A stretch of DNA of 64,000 bases from JACVRM01 sp963755085 (GCA_963755085.1 CAVWIN010000022.1:72609-136608), one strand, 5' to 3'. Counted from the stretch's first letter, positions 9,120 to 17,758 are shown. A program made the numbers and translations. Notes: generated by a model not told the origin, from the sequence alone.

Positions 9120-9926
9120 ATGGCCACCGAAGACACTGCACGCACGCCCAGCCCGTCGATCCAGTCGCTGCCGCGGCTCGAGGATCTCCGCACCACGGAG
9201 AACGGGTACGAGACCGACGCCGTCCGCGACGCGTTCGACGCCTACCGCCGGCACGTCGTCCAGCTGCAGGCGCAGCTGCGCGTGCTCAAGGCCGCCGGCC
9301 GCACGGCGGACGTCGAGCCGACCGGGCACGCCATGCGTATGGACGCGCTCCACCTCATCCGCGAAGCCGCCGAGTTCGCCGACGTGCTCGAGCGCGACGC
9401 GCAGCGGGCATCCGCCGCGCAGCTGCGGCGCACCGAGGCCGAGATCCGCCGCCGCCAGCAGGAGATGCAGCAGGGTGAGGCCGACGTCGAGCGCTTCCGC
9501 CAGGAGAGCGAGCGCCTCCGCGCCGAGACGCTGAACGCGGCGCGCAACGAGGCCCGCCAGCTGCTCGCCGACGCGAACCGCGACGCGAGCCAGGAGCTGC
9601 GCGAGGCCGAGGGCCGCTCCGCCCGGCTACTCGAGCAGTCGCGCCACCAGGCGACCGAGCTCACGAACGCGGCCCGCGCCGATGTCGAGCAGACGCTCGA
9701 GTGGGCACGCGGCCAGGCGTCGACGATCATGACGCGCGCGCAGCAGGGCGCCGAACAGCTGCTCGCAGCCGCCGGTCTCGGCGAGCCTGCGATCAGCCGC
9801 GTGGTCGAGGCACTGCTCGCGCAGGCCGAGCGCGAGGCCGAGGGCGACGGCGCCGCGGCGCCGCCGGCAGGTCTCCGGGCCGCGCCTCAGCCGGCCGACA
9901 CCAGCGGCAGCAGCCCGGCGAGCTAG
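9120..9926 (+). CDS. DivIVA-like coiled-coil protein
   Basis: A 268-residue hydrophilic protein, mostly alpha-helical coiled coil from about residue 40 to 240, rich in Glu, Arg, Ala and Gln, with a short Pro/Ala-rich tail. The N-terminal stretch with VRDAFDAYRRHVVQLQAQL followed by long coiled coils recalls DivIVA/Wag31-type proteins that sit at curved membranes and recruit wall synthesis, but the classic N-terminal lipid-binding motif is not obvious. A strong ribosome site (GGGAGGATGAGAGG) precedes ATG 9120. The following membrane proteins are co-oriented, which fits a cell-envelope role. Confidence 0.6.
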   Translation: MATEDTARTPSPSIQSLPRLEDLRTTENGYETDAVRDAFDAYRRHVVQLQAQLRVLKAAGRTADVEPTGHAMRMDALHLIREAAEFADVLERDAQRASAAQLRRTEAEIRRRQQEMQQGEADVERFRQESERLRAETLNAARNEARQLLADANRDASQELREAEGRSARLLEQSRHQATELTNAARADVEQTLEWARGQASTIMTRAQQGAEQLLAAAGLGEPAISRVVEALLAQAEREAEGDGAAAPPAGLRAAPQPADTSGSSPAS

Positions 9927-9940
9927 CCTCCGTCCCGCAG

Positions 9941-10405
9941 ATGGCGGGATCCGGCCGCAGATTCGTCCTCGAGGCGATCTTCCTTGCCTGCCTCGCCGTC
10001 GCGGCCGGGCTCGCCGGTCTGACCACGTCCCAGATCATCGGCGTCATGGCGCTCGGCTGGGTCGTGACCGTGCTGATCGAGCTCGTCTCGTGGCGCCTCG
10101 CCGTCCGGCACCCCGCGGTCGTGGCGGTGGGGGAGCCGCTCGCCGAGCCCGAGGCGGTCGAGGCCGCGCTCGAGCCGGAGGCGATCGCGACCCCGGACCA
10201 GGAGCCCGAGCCGCCTGCCGCCGGCGAGCCCGAGCCCGCGCCGCGCAAGCGCGGCCTCTTCCGGCGCGCACCTCGCGAGGAGGAGCCCGAGCCAGTCGAG
10301 GAGCAGCCGGCGGAGCCGCCGCGCCACGTGCGGCTGATCGAGCGCTCCGACGAGGAGGACACCGGCACGCACCAGACGCCCGAGCACCGGGCCGAGGGGG
10401 CCTAG
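9941..10405 (+). CDS. Membrane protein with Glu/Pro-rich tail, copy 1
   Basis: A 154-residue protein from ATG 9941. Residues 5-45 form two hydrophobic helices (RRFVLEAIFLACLAVAAGLA, then a second), followed by a long cytoplasmic tail rich in Glu, Pro and Ala and a basic patch PAPRKRGLFRRAPR. It resembles the next gene in layout: a shared (R)(F/L)V(L/F)E(A/T)I start, two helices, then an acidic Pro-rich tail, so the two look like diverged tandem duplicates. Function unknown; location beside a DivIVA-like protein suggests the envelope or division apparatus. Confidence 0.65.
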   Translation: MAGSGRRFVLEAIFLACLAVAAGLAGLTTSQIIGVMALGWVVTVLIELVSWRLAVRHPAVVAVGEPLAEPEAVEAALEPEAIATPDQEPEPPAAGEPEPAPRKRGLFRRAPREEEPEPVEEQPAEPPRHVRLIERSDEEDTGTHQTPEHRAEGA

Positions 10406-10408
10406 TCC

Positions 10409-11068
10409 ATGGGCTCGAACCGGGTCATCCGGCTCGTCTTCGAGACGATCCTGCTGGTCGCCGTCGCGGTCGTGCTCAGCTCGATCGGCGTCAGCACCGC
10501 GATCTACGCCGGCGTGATCATCGGCGCCTTGCTCGTGCTCGTCGGCATCGAGATGCTCGTCTTCGGCCTGCGCCCGCCTCGGCACGAGGTCACGGAGGAG
10601 TCCCTGCCGCTCCACGAGGGCGGCGTCGTCCGCGAGGAGCCGGAGCCGGTGGAGCCCGAGGAGGCGCCGCTCGAGCCGGAGACGCCCGTCGTGGCGGTCG
10701 CCGAGCCCGAACCGGAGCCGGAACCGGAACCGGAGCCCGAGCCCGAGCCGGTGGAGCTCGTCGTCGTCCCGCCGCTGCCCCCCGAGCCGGAACCGGAGCC
10801 CGAGCCGGTGCCGGTCGCGCCGCCCGAGACCAACGGCGGCGCGCTCGTCGAGCTGCCGCTGCGCGGCGGCCCGCGCGAGTGGAACCTGTGGGATCTCGAG
10901 CGCCGCGCCCGTGAGCGCTACGGGCAGGACCACTACCGCGACGAGGAGTGGTCGGCGCTCCTCGTCTACCTGCGCGAGTACGCGAGCCCGGACGGGATGC
11001 TCCCGGCCGACTTCGACGACCTGGTCCGCTCGTCGTTCAGCGAGCTGCTGACCGCCGGCCGGCTCTGA
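10409..11068 (+). CDS. Membrane protein with (Glu-Pro) repeats, copy 2
   Basis: A 219-residue protein starting three bases after the previous gene. Two N-terminal helices (residues about 7-50) precede a low-complexity stretch of alternating Glu-Pro dipeptides (DNA about 10640-10815), then a folded-looking C-terminal segment with WNLWDLERRARERYG and YLREYASPDGMLPADFDDLV. That C-terminal part is absent from copy 1 and may be a protein-binding domain held away from the membrane by the rigid EP linker. Family not recognised. It lies directly upstream of a double-psi barrel protein. Confidence 0.7.
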   Translation: MGSNRVIRLVFETILLVAVAVVLSSIGVSTAIYAGVIIGALLVLVGIEMLVFGLRPPRHEVTEESLPLHEGGVVREEPEPVEPEEAPLEPETPVVAVAEPEPEPEPEPEPEPEPVELVVVPPLPPEPEPEPEPVPVAPPETNGGALVELPLRGGPREWNLWDLERRARERYGQDHYRDEEWSALLVYLREYASPDGMLPADFDDLVRSSFSELLTAGRL

Positions 11069-11069
11069 C

Positions 11070-11498
11070 GTGGGCCTCGTGCTGCTCCAGCGGGCGCTGG
11101 CCCTCGGGGCGGCGGCCATCCTCGCCGCCGTCGCCGGCGTCGCGATCGTCGAGCAGCGAAAGCCCGAGCCGAAGAAGCTTGTGCTGCCCACGGCCGTGCC
11201 GGCCATGGGCGGCGGCTGGTACGAGGGCTCGGCGGCGCCGAAGCTCGACGAGCAGACCGGCACGAGGACGGGCTGCGGCTACGTCCTGAAGAACCGCACC
11301 GCCGGCATCGCTCATCCGGTGCTCGGGTGCGGGACGAAGCTGTACCTCGAGTTCGGGTCGCACGAGGTGCTGACGCAGGTGATCTCGACGCGTGTCCCGA
11401 CCGGCGTCCAGTTCGCGGTCACGCCGCGAGTCGCGAAGCTGCTAGGCCTGCAGAGCACGGACATCGTCCGCTGGCGCTACGCCGCCGCGAACCAGTAG
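11070..11498 (+). CDS. Exported double-psi beta-barrel (RlpA-like) protein
   Basis: A 142-residue protein starting at GTG 11070. An N-terminal hydrophobic segment (residues 3-25) acts as signal or anchor. The rest reads like an RlpA/double-psi beta-barrel domain: WYEGSAAP, GYVLKNRTAGIAHPVLGCGTK, and TPRVAKLLGLQSTDIVRWRY. RlpA proteins bind or cut peptidoglycan; the catalytic Asp-Arg-Gly-Pro segment is replaced here by STRVPTGVQFAVT, so enzyme activity is doubtful. Two cysteines (TGCGY and LGCGT) could form a disulfide outside the cell. It closes the envelope gene run from 9.1 kb. Confidence 0.7.
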   Translation: MGLVLLQRALALGAAAILAAVAGVAIVEQRKPEPKKLVLPTAVPAMGGGWYEGSAAPKLDEQTGTRTGCGYVLKNRTAGIAHPVLGCGTKLYLEFGSHEVLTQVISTRVPTGVQFAVTPRVAKLLGLQSTDIVRWRYAAANQ

Positions 11499-11590
11499 CG
11501 AGAGGGCGCGGCAGAACTCGACCGAACGGGCTCGTCCCGATCGGATGATGCAGCCGCTTAGCTCCCAACGGCATAGTCGAACGCGTACGT

Positions 11591-11998
11591 GTGCTCTTTC
11601 GCGCAACAGCGCTCTCGCCGCATACCGAACCTTCTCCACGGCCAGACGCTCACCGGCCGGCGCTCTTCCACTGCACGACCGGTAAGGACCGAACCGGCTG
11701 GGCCGCCGCGGCGACGTTGCTCTTGCTCGGGGTGTCGGAAGAGGCCGCGGCCTACGACTACGGCCTGAGCAACCGCGACCTGCTACCCGCGCTGAAGCCG
11801 TTGTCCGAACACTTCCGCGCAGCAGGCGGCGATCCACACCTGCTCGACCCGGTCCTCGGCGTCGACCAGGCCTATTTGCAAACAGCCTTGGACGAGATGA
11901 GGCAGCGGTTCGGCTCGATCGAAGGCTATTTCGCCGAGGGGCTCGGCATCGACGAGACGGGGCAAGAGGAGCTGCGCAGCACGCTGACCGAAGCGTGA
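11591..11998 (+). pseudogene. Tyrosine phosphatase, N-terminally truncated remnant
   Basis: The reading frame holds the signature HCTTGKDRTGWAAAATLLLLG of the tyrosine/lipid phosphatase family with CX5R active site (C-T-T-G-K-D-R), followed by the helical C terminus (YDYGLSNRDLL, LDEMRQRFGSIEGYFAEGLG). Family members are about 250 residues and begin with an RDLGG motif; here only about 135 residues remain. Just upstream a different frame encodes LAAYRTFSTA, which fits the missing middle part, so the gene looks shortened and frame-disrupted. Likely a dead remnant; a shorter active form starting at 11591 is possible but unlikely. Confidence 0.6.
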
Positions 11999-12007
11999 TA
12001 CCGCGAT

Positions 12008-12138
12008 AAGAGAAGGGCCGGCTTGCGCCGGCCCCCAAAACTGCTCCACCTCGCCGATGTCTCCGAGGCGCTGAGAACCTGCCACTGGCAGGTGGGTGCC
12101 CTGCCGGCCAAAGACCGGACCCGGACTCCCTTCTCCTT
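12008..12138 (+). ncRNA. Structured non-coding region, candidate 6S RNA
   Basis: About 130 bases without a gene that can fold extensively. GAGAAGGG (12010-12017) pairs with CCCTTCTC (12128-12135) to close the element. Inside are CCACCT/AGGTGG (12046-12051/12090-12095), the hairpin ACCTGCC-act-GGCAGGT (12079-12095), and GGGCCGGC-ttgc-GCCGGCCC (12015-12034). In Bacillus the 6S-1 RNA gene lies in the hisS-aspS...trmU...alaS neighbourhood; this element lies between aspS and mnmA. A long closing stem with internal bubbles fits 6S RNA, but strand and identity are not proven; the GC hairpin followed by TTCTCTT on the minus strand would also suit a terminator of a minus-strand RNA. Confidence 0.35.
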
Positions 12139-12192
12139 GGTGTTGGTTCCAATTGCGTCCCCGGAACCACGCACGAGGTCGAGCGAGCACAT

Positions 12193-12216
12193 CGTAGCGC
12201 CAGGGGTCGCTACGGT
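12193..12216 (+). promoter_or_regulatory. Palindrome and -10 box ahead of mnmA
   Basis: CGTAGCG (12193-12199) and CGCTACG (12208-12214) form a perfect seven-base inverted repeat, possibly an operator. TACGGT (12211-12216) overlaps its right arm and lies nine bases before the mnmA ATG, fitting a leaderless promoter. Confidence 0.4.
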
Positions 12217-12225
12217 GGCCGCACG

Positions 12226-13482
12226 ATGGTCGAGGTCGTCGGAGACTCTTCGCGTGACGGGCAGTGGGCGCTCGTCCGCCTCGCCGTGGACGGCGACCGC
12301 ATCGTCGAGGCCGACGCGCCCGGGATCGCCGAGCCGCTCGCCGGGCTGACGCTCCTCGAGGCGGCGGCCGTCGGCGGGGACGAGCTCGCGGTCGACGCGC
12401 TCGCCGCGGCGCTCGGACAGGTCTTCCGCGCCGCGCGCGACCCCGAGCGGGTCGCCGTGGCGATGAGCGGCGGCGTCGACAGCGCGGTCGCGCTCCTGCG
12501 CGCCGGGCCGAAGGCGGTCGGCGTCACGCTCCGCCTCTGGCTCGACCCGGAAGGGCCGGACGCCGCGCGCGCGTGCTGCTCGCCCGAGGCCGTGCTGGCC
12601 GCGCGGCGCACCTGCCACGAGCGTGGCCTCCCGCACGTGACGCTCGACGCCCGCGAGGACTTCCGCCGCGCGATCGTGACCCCGTTCGTCCGCGCCTACG
12701 GCCGCGGCGAGACGCCCAACCCGTGCACGCGCTGCAACGGCCGCTTCCGCTTCGCCGAGCTGCTGCGCTTCGTCCGCCGCGCCGGGTCGGCACGCCTGGC
12801 GACCGGCCACTACGCACGCATCGTCGAGCGCGACGGGCGCCTGCTCGTCGCCCGCGCCGCCGACCCGGAGAAGGACCAGTCGTACATGCTCGCCACCATC
12901 GACCCGAAGCTGCTCGACCGCCTCTGGTTCCCGCTCGGCGACCAGACGAAGGCGGACACGCGGGCGCAGGCGGCCGCGGCCGGGCTCGAGGTCGCCGGCC
13001 GCGCGGACTCGCAGGAGGCCTGCTTCCTCGCCGGCGGCGACTACCGCGACTTCCTCCAGCGCCGCGGGCTCGAGGCGCACGAGGGCGCGATCGTCGACGA
13101 GGACGGCCGCGAGCTCGGCCGCCACGACGGCTTCTGGCGCTTCACCCCCGGGCAGCGCCGCGGCCTGGGCATCGCCGCAGCCGAGCCGCTCTACGCGCTG
13201 CGCACCGACGCCCGCCGCAACACCGTCGTCGTCGGCCCGCGCGCGGCGCTCGGCACGACCACCGTTCGCGTCAAGGGCCGCCTCTATGCGCCCGCCGCCA
13301 CAGTCCAGGTCAAGCTCCGCGCCCGCTCGCCGCTCGTCTCCGCCCGCCTGGCCGAGGACGGCTCCGGCTTCACGCTTCACCTGGCCGAGGCGTTTCACGG
13401 CGCCGCCCGCGGGCAGACCGCGGTGGTGTACGACGGCGAGGCTGTCGTCGGCGCAGGAACGATCGACGCCGTGGCCGCGTAG
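12226..13482 (+). CDS. mnmA: tRNA 2-thiouridylase MnmA with N-terminal extension
   Basis: MnmA places sulfur on U34 of Lys, Glu and Gln tRNAs, using ATP and a sulfur relay. The PP-loop SGGVDS is at about residues 81-86; the two catalytic cysteines are in NPCTRCNGRFRF and SQEACFLAGGDYRDF. Ordinary MnmA begins right at the PP-loop strand, so the first roughly 75 residues are extra. That extension (VRLAVDGDRIVEADAP...LAGLTLLEAAAVGGDELA) has the rhythm of an IscU/NifU-like scaffold domain but no cysteine, so it cannot bind a cluster in the normal way. This domain reading is inference. Confidence 0.92.
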   Translation: MVEVVGDSSRDGQWALVRLAVDGDRIVEADAPGIAEPLAGLTLLEAAAVGGDELAVDALAAALGQVFRAARDPERVAVAMSGGVDSAVALLRAGPKAVGVTLRLWLDPEGPDAARACCSPEAVLAARRTCHERGLPHVTLDAREDFRRAIVTPFVRAYGRGETPNPCTRCNGRFRFAELLRFVRRAGSARLATGHYARIVERDGRLLVARAADPEKDQSYMLATIDPKLLDRLWFPLGDQTKADTRAQAAAAGLEVAGRADSQEACFLAGGDYRDFLQRRGLEAHEGAIVDEDGRELGRHDGFWRFTPGQRRGLGIAAAEPLYALRTDARRNTVVVGPRAALGTTTVRVKGRLYAPAATVQVKLRARSPLVSARLAEDGSGFTLHLAEAFHGAARGQTAVVYDGEAVVGAGTIDAVAA

Positions 13483-13501
13483 ACGCGGCAAGATGCCCCC
13501 G

Positions 13502-13876
13502 ATGAGCGACCGGATCTCCCTCACCGTCCCGCGCGCGCGCCCGTACTTCGGCGTGGCGCACCTCGTGCTCGGCGGCGTCGCCATGCGCCAGAACTTCACG
13601 ATCGAGGCGCTCGAGGATCTCCAGCTGGCCGTCGAGGAGGTGCTCCAGCGGGAGCGCGGCGACGGCCAGGTGACCCTCGAAATGGAGCTTCTCGACGGGC
13701 GCATCGAGGCGCGCCTCGGCCCGTTCGAGGGCAGCGTGCTGCGCCACGACCTCGAGCCGGGCGGCGAGCGCGAGCTCGGCTTGCGGCGGGTGCTCGACTG
13801 GACCGTCGACTCCCACTCGGTCGAGACGCGCCACGACGGCGACTGGGTCCTGCTCACCAAGGCGCGCCCTGGCTGA
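13502..13876 (+). CDS. RsbW/SpoIIAB-like anti-sigma factor (divergent)
   Basis: A 124-residue protein with the pattern of GHKL-type anti-sigma kinases: EALEDLQLAVEEVL corresponds to the N-box helix and ELGLRRVLDWTVDSHSV to the end of the fold. The glycine-rich ATP boxes are weak (LGPFEGSV in place of DxGxG), so kinase activity is uncertain. Its stop overlaps the ATG of a SigB/SigF-type sigma factor, the classic operon order for such regulators. An in-frame ATG at 13493 is an alternative start. No anti-anti-sigma gene is beside it. Confidence 0.75.
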   Translation: MSDRISLTVPRARPYFGVAHLVLGGVAMRQNFTIEALEDLQLAVEEVLQRERGDGQVTLEMELLDGRIEARLGPFEGSVLRHDLEPGGERELGLRRVLDWTVDSHSVETRHDGDWVLLTKARPG

Positions 13877-14649
13877 TGCCGAATCCGCATGACACCGCGC
13901 TCCTGCGCCGCTACCACGAGCAGGGAGATCTCGCCGCCCGGGATGAGCTGATCGAGCAGTACATGTCGCTCGTCCGCTCGCTCGCCCGGCGCTACGCCTA
14001 CCGCGGCGAGCAGCTGGACGACCTCGTCCAGATCGGCGCCATCGGCCTGATCAAGGCGATCGACCGCTTCGACATGACCCGCGGCGTCGAGCTCACGACC
14101 TACGCCACGCCGAACATCATCGGCGAGATCAAGCGGCACTTCCGCGACAAGGGCTGGGCCGTGCGCGTGCCGCGCGGGCTCCAGGAGCTGTCGGTGCAGC
14201 TGTCGAAGCTCGTCGAGCAGCTGACCGTGCAGCTCAGCCGCTCGCCGACGATCGCCGAGATCGCCAAGGAGGCCGGGGTGGAGGAGGAGCTGGTGCTCGA
14301 GGCGATCGAAAGCGGCCGCGCGTACAGCTCGGTCTCGCTGTCGGCCGGCGCGATCGGCGACGAGGACGGCGACCTCGACCCGCTCGAGACGATCGGGACG
14401 GTGGAGCACCAGTATGAGATCTCTGAGGATCGCGCGATGCTCGAGCCGGGCTTCCGCGTGCTCGACGAGCGCGAGCGCCGGATCCTCCATCTGCGCTTCT
14501 TCGAGGGGCTGACGCAGTCGCAGATCGCGGCGCAGATCGGCATCTCGCAGATGCACGTGTCACGCCTGATCCGTCGCGCTCTCGAGAAGATCCGCGAGGA
14601 GATCGACGAGGACGACGACGAGGCGCAGAGCGCGGCCGAAGGCGTCTGA
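13876..14649 (+). CDS. Sigma factor of the SigB/SigF/SigG family
   Basis: A 257-residue group 3 sigma factor. Region 2 is clear: YMSLVRSLARRYAYRGEQ, DDLVQIGAIGLIKAIDRFD, TTYATPNIIGEIKRHFRD, then region 3 (PTIAEIAKEAGVEEE) and region 4 with the helix-turn-helix TQSQIAAQIGISQMHVSRLI. Such factors direct stress or development genes and are held inactive by the partner anti-sigma factor encoded immediately upstream with a one-base overlap. The acidic C terminus (EEIDEDDDEAQ) is unusual. Its placement between mnmA and alaS gives no direct hint of the regulon. Confidence 0.93.
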   Translation: MPNPHDTALLRRYHEQGDLAARDELIEQYMSLVRSLARRYAYRGEQLDDLVQIGAIGLIKAIDRFDMTRGVELTTYATPNIIGEIKRHFRDKGWAVRVPRGLQELSVQLSKLVEQLTVQLSRSPTIAEIAKEAGVEEELVLEAIESGRAYSSVSLSAGAIGDEDGDLDPLETIGTVEHQYEISEDRAMLEPGFRVLDERERRILHLRFFEGLTQSQIAAQIGISQMHVSRLIRRALEKIREEIDEDDDEAQSAAEGV

Positions 14650-14672
14650 CGCAGCTGACGACCGAGCGCCTG

Positions 14673-15182
14673 TTGCTCCGGCAGTGGCGCGACGACGACG
14701 CGCCGGACGTCGAGCGGCTGAACGCCGACCCGCTGTTCACGCGCTACCTGAGCCCGACCGGCGCGCCGTTCACGCCGGAGGAGTCGAAGGCCGCGCTCGC
14801 GCGCTGGCGGGCGCACTGGGAGGAGCACGGCTACGGCGTCTGGGCGGTCGAGGAGCGCGCGACCGGGCGCCTGATCGGGCGCATCGGCCTGTCGCACCAC
14901 CGCCTCTGGCCGCAGGACGTCGAGGTCGGCTGGGCGCTCGACCCGGCCGTGTGGGGCCGCGGCTACGCCACCGAGGGCGGCCGCGCGGCGCTCGACCACG
15001 CGTTCACGGTGCTCGGCCGCGACCGCGTTGTCAGCATCGTCCACCCGGCGAACGCGGCATCGATCGCGGTCATGACCCGCCTCGGCATCGAGCCGTGGCG
15101 CAGCGTGTGGTGGCCCGACGGCCAGCTCGAGCTCGAGGTGCGCGCGATCCCGCGCAACAAGTGGGCACAATCGCACGCATGA
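14673..15182 (+). CDS. RimJ/RimL-type GNAT acetyltransferase
   Basis: An acetyltransferase of the RimJ/RimL branch: LLRQWRDDDAPDVERLNADP at the start, YGVWAVEERATGRLIGRIGL, the acetyl-CoA loop GWALDPAVWGRGYATEGGRA, and VSIVHPANAASIAVMTRLGIE. Such enzymes acetylate protein N termini or small molecules. The family N terminus (LTTERLLLR) is encoded upstream of TTG 14673 in the same frame, where only CTG (14655, 14670) could start, so the true start is probably earlier than given. The stop overlaps the alaS ATG. Confidence 0.88.
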   Translation: MLRQWRDDDAPDVERLNADPLFTRYLSPTGAPFTPEESKAALARWRAHWEEHGYGVWAVEERATGRLIGRIGLSHHRLWPQDVEVGWALDPAVWGRGYATEGGRAALDHAFTVLGRDRVVSIVHPANAASIAVMTRLGIEPWRSVWWPDGQLELEVRAIPRNKWAQSHA

Positions 15183-17750
15183 AGACGACCGCCGAGCTGC
15201 GCGAGGGCTACCTCGCGTTCTTCGAGGAGAACGGGCACAGGCGGCTGCCGTCGTGGCCGCTCGTCCCGCGCGCCGGCGACCACTCGACGCTTCTGACCAC
15301 GGCCGGGATGCAGCCGCAGATGCCGTTCTTCCTCGGCCGCGAGCAGCCGCCCGGCGCAGCGCACCACGACGTCGCAGAAGTGCTTCCGCACGCCGGACAT
15401 CGACGAGGTCGGGCTCGACGGCCACCACCTCACCTTTTTCGAGATGCTCGGCAACTTCTCGTTCGGCGACTACTTCAAGGAAGGCGCGATCGACCTCGCC
15501 TCGACGTTCATCCGCGAGCGCCTCGGCATCGACTGGTCGCGCGTCTGGGCCACCGTGCACGCGGGCGACCCGGAGCTCGGGCTCGGCGAGGACGAGACGG
15601 CACGCGGCCTCTGGGAGGCGATCGGCATGCCGCCCGAGCGCATCGTCGCGCTGCCGAGCAGCGAGAACTTCTGGTCGGTCGGCGGCCCCGGGCCGTGCGG
15701 GCCGGACTCCGAGATCTACTGGGACTGGGGCGTCGAGCACGGCTGCGGCGAGCCCGACTGCGCGCCCGCCTGCCCGCGCTGCGACCGCTTCCTCGAGTTC
15801 TGGAACCTCGTCTTCATGGAGTACGAGCAGCACGCCGACGGCACGCTGACGCCCCTCCCGAAGCAGAACGTCGACACCGGCATGGGCCTCGAGCGCACCG
15901 CCGCGATCCTGCAGGACGTGCCGAACCGGTCGGTGTACGAGACCGACGGCTACCAGACGATCATGGCCTGGATCGAGCAGCAGAGCGGCGTCGCCTGGGA
16001 CGCCGACGCGCGTGCGACCAAGGCGCACCGCGTCCTCGCCGACCACGGCCGCGGCATGACCTTCCTCGTCGGCGACGGCGTCGTGCCGTCGAACGAGGGG
16101 CGCGGCTACGTGCTGCGCCGCATCATCCGGCGCGCCGTCCAGCAGGCGCAGGCGATCGGGCTCTCCGACCTCTGGCGCCTCACCGACGTGGTCGCGGAGC
16201 AGATGGGGCCTTGGTTCCCCGAGCTGGTCGAGCACCGCGCGCACATCCAGGAGGTCGTGCGCGCCGAGGAGGAGCGCTTCTCCGAGACGCTCGCGCGCGG
16301 CCTGCGCCTGTTCGAGGACGTGGCCGCGAAAGGCGAGGTCACGGGCCGCGACGCCTTCGAGCTGGCCACCACGTACGGCTTCCCGGTGGAGCTGACGCGC
16401 GAGCTGGCGCGCGAGCGCGGGCTCGCCGTCGACGAGGAGGGCTTCACGCACTTCATGGAGGAGCACCGCGAGATCTCGCGCGCCGGCGGGCCGAGCACGC
16501 ACGCACAGCGCGCCGCCGACTTCGCGGGCACCGCCGGCTTCCGCACCGAGTTCGTCGGCTACGAGAAGACCGAGGTGCTGACGCAGATCGGAGCGCTGGA
16601 GCCGCTCGAGGACGGGCGGTTCCTCGCCAAGCTGCGCGAGTCGCCGTTCTACCCGGACGGCGGCGGCCAGGTCACCGACGCGGGGTTCATCGAGCTGGAC
16701 GGGCCGCACGGCCCGCCGCCGAGCCCGCCGCGCGCCGACCTCGAGGAGGCGTACCGGATCGAGGAGGACCAGGTGCTCGTCTTCCACGGCGAGGGTTTTT
16801 CCGCCGGCGACCGCGTGCGCGCGGTCGTGCCGTGGCCGGTGCGCTTCCCCACGACGGCGAACCACACCGCGACGCACCTGTTGCACCGCGCGCTCCAGGA
16901 CGTGCTCGGCGATCACGCCCGCCAGGCAGGGTCGGCCGTGCGCCCGGACAAGCTGCGCTTCGACTTCACGCACCCGGAGGCGATGACGACCGAGCAGCGC
17001 GCCGAGGTCGAGCGCATCGTCAACGAGCGGGTCTTCGAGAACCACCCGGTGCGCGCGTACGTGACGCCGATCGAGGAGGCGCGCAAGCTCGGCGCGATGA
17101 TGCTCTTCGGCGAGAAGTACGGCGACCAGGTGCGCGTGGTCGACATCGAGGGCGTCTCACGCGAGCTCTGCGGCGGCACGCACGTGCGTACGACCGCCGA
17201 GATCGGGCCGTTCGTGATCACGTCCGAGGGCTCCGTCGGCGCCGGGACGCGGCGCATCGAGGCCGTCACTTCCGGCGAGGCGTGGTCGCTCCTCCACGCC
17301 CGGGCGCAGGAGGCGGGCGAGCTCCGGGCCGAGGTCGAGCGCCTGAAGAAGGAGACGCGCAAGCAGGCGAAGAGCGGTGGGGCGGCCGAGGTCGACATCG
17401 CGCCCGAGATCACCGCGGTGAACGGTGTCAACGTCGTCCGCGCCGAGCTCGACGGCGTGAGCGGCGACGAGCTGCTCGACATCACCGACCGGCTCAAGCA
17501 GCGGCACGCCCCGGCGGCGGTCGTCGCCGGCGCGCGCTCAGACGGCACGGCCACGCTCATCCTGAACTTCGACAACTCGCTCGAGGCGCGCGGCCTGAAC
17601 GCGGGCGCGGTGATCAAGGAGGCGGCGGCGCTGATCGGCGGCGGCGGCGGCGGAAGGCCCACGATGGCGCGCGCCGGCGGCAAGCAGCCCGAGCGCCTTG
17701 GCGACGCGCTCGACAAGGCGCAGGAACTGATTTCCGCGGCGTTGTCGTAG
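15179..17750 (+). CDS. alaS: Alanyl-tRNA synthetase (one frameshift)
   Basis: Charges tRNA-Ala. The N terminus reads MKTTAELREGYLAFFEENGH; class II catalytic motifs include TTAGMQPQMPFFLG and FFEMLGNFSFGDYFKE; the tRNA-recognition helices, the editing domain with HTATHLLHRAL (HxxxH) and CGGTHV, and the C-terminal DHH-type oligomerisation part (GGGGGGRPTMARAGGK) are all present. The frame changes between 15353 and 15359 (one extra G in CCCGGCGC), splitting PFFLGREQPP from RTTTSQKCFRTPDID. The joined product is about 856 residues, normal for the family. Start ATG overlaps the preceding stop. Confidence 0.96.
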
Positions 17751-17758
17751 GCCGCCAC

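Noticed and set aside
12081..12087. GCCACTG, which resembles the conserved core of cobalamin riboswitches
   Set aside because: It is the stem-loop ACCTGCC-act-GGCAGGT; the other conserved boxes of that riboswitch are missing and mnmA is not a cobalamin-related gene.
14100..17045. Very long open frames antisense to known genes, for example 981 codons here and 876 codons at 11926-14556 on the minus strand
   Set aside because: They mirror alaS, sigma factor and mnmA in codon-shadow frames, have biased Arg/Ala/Gly composition and no family motifs; expected in very GC-rich DNA.
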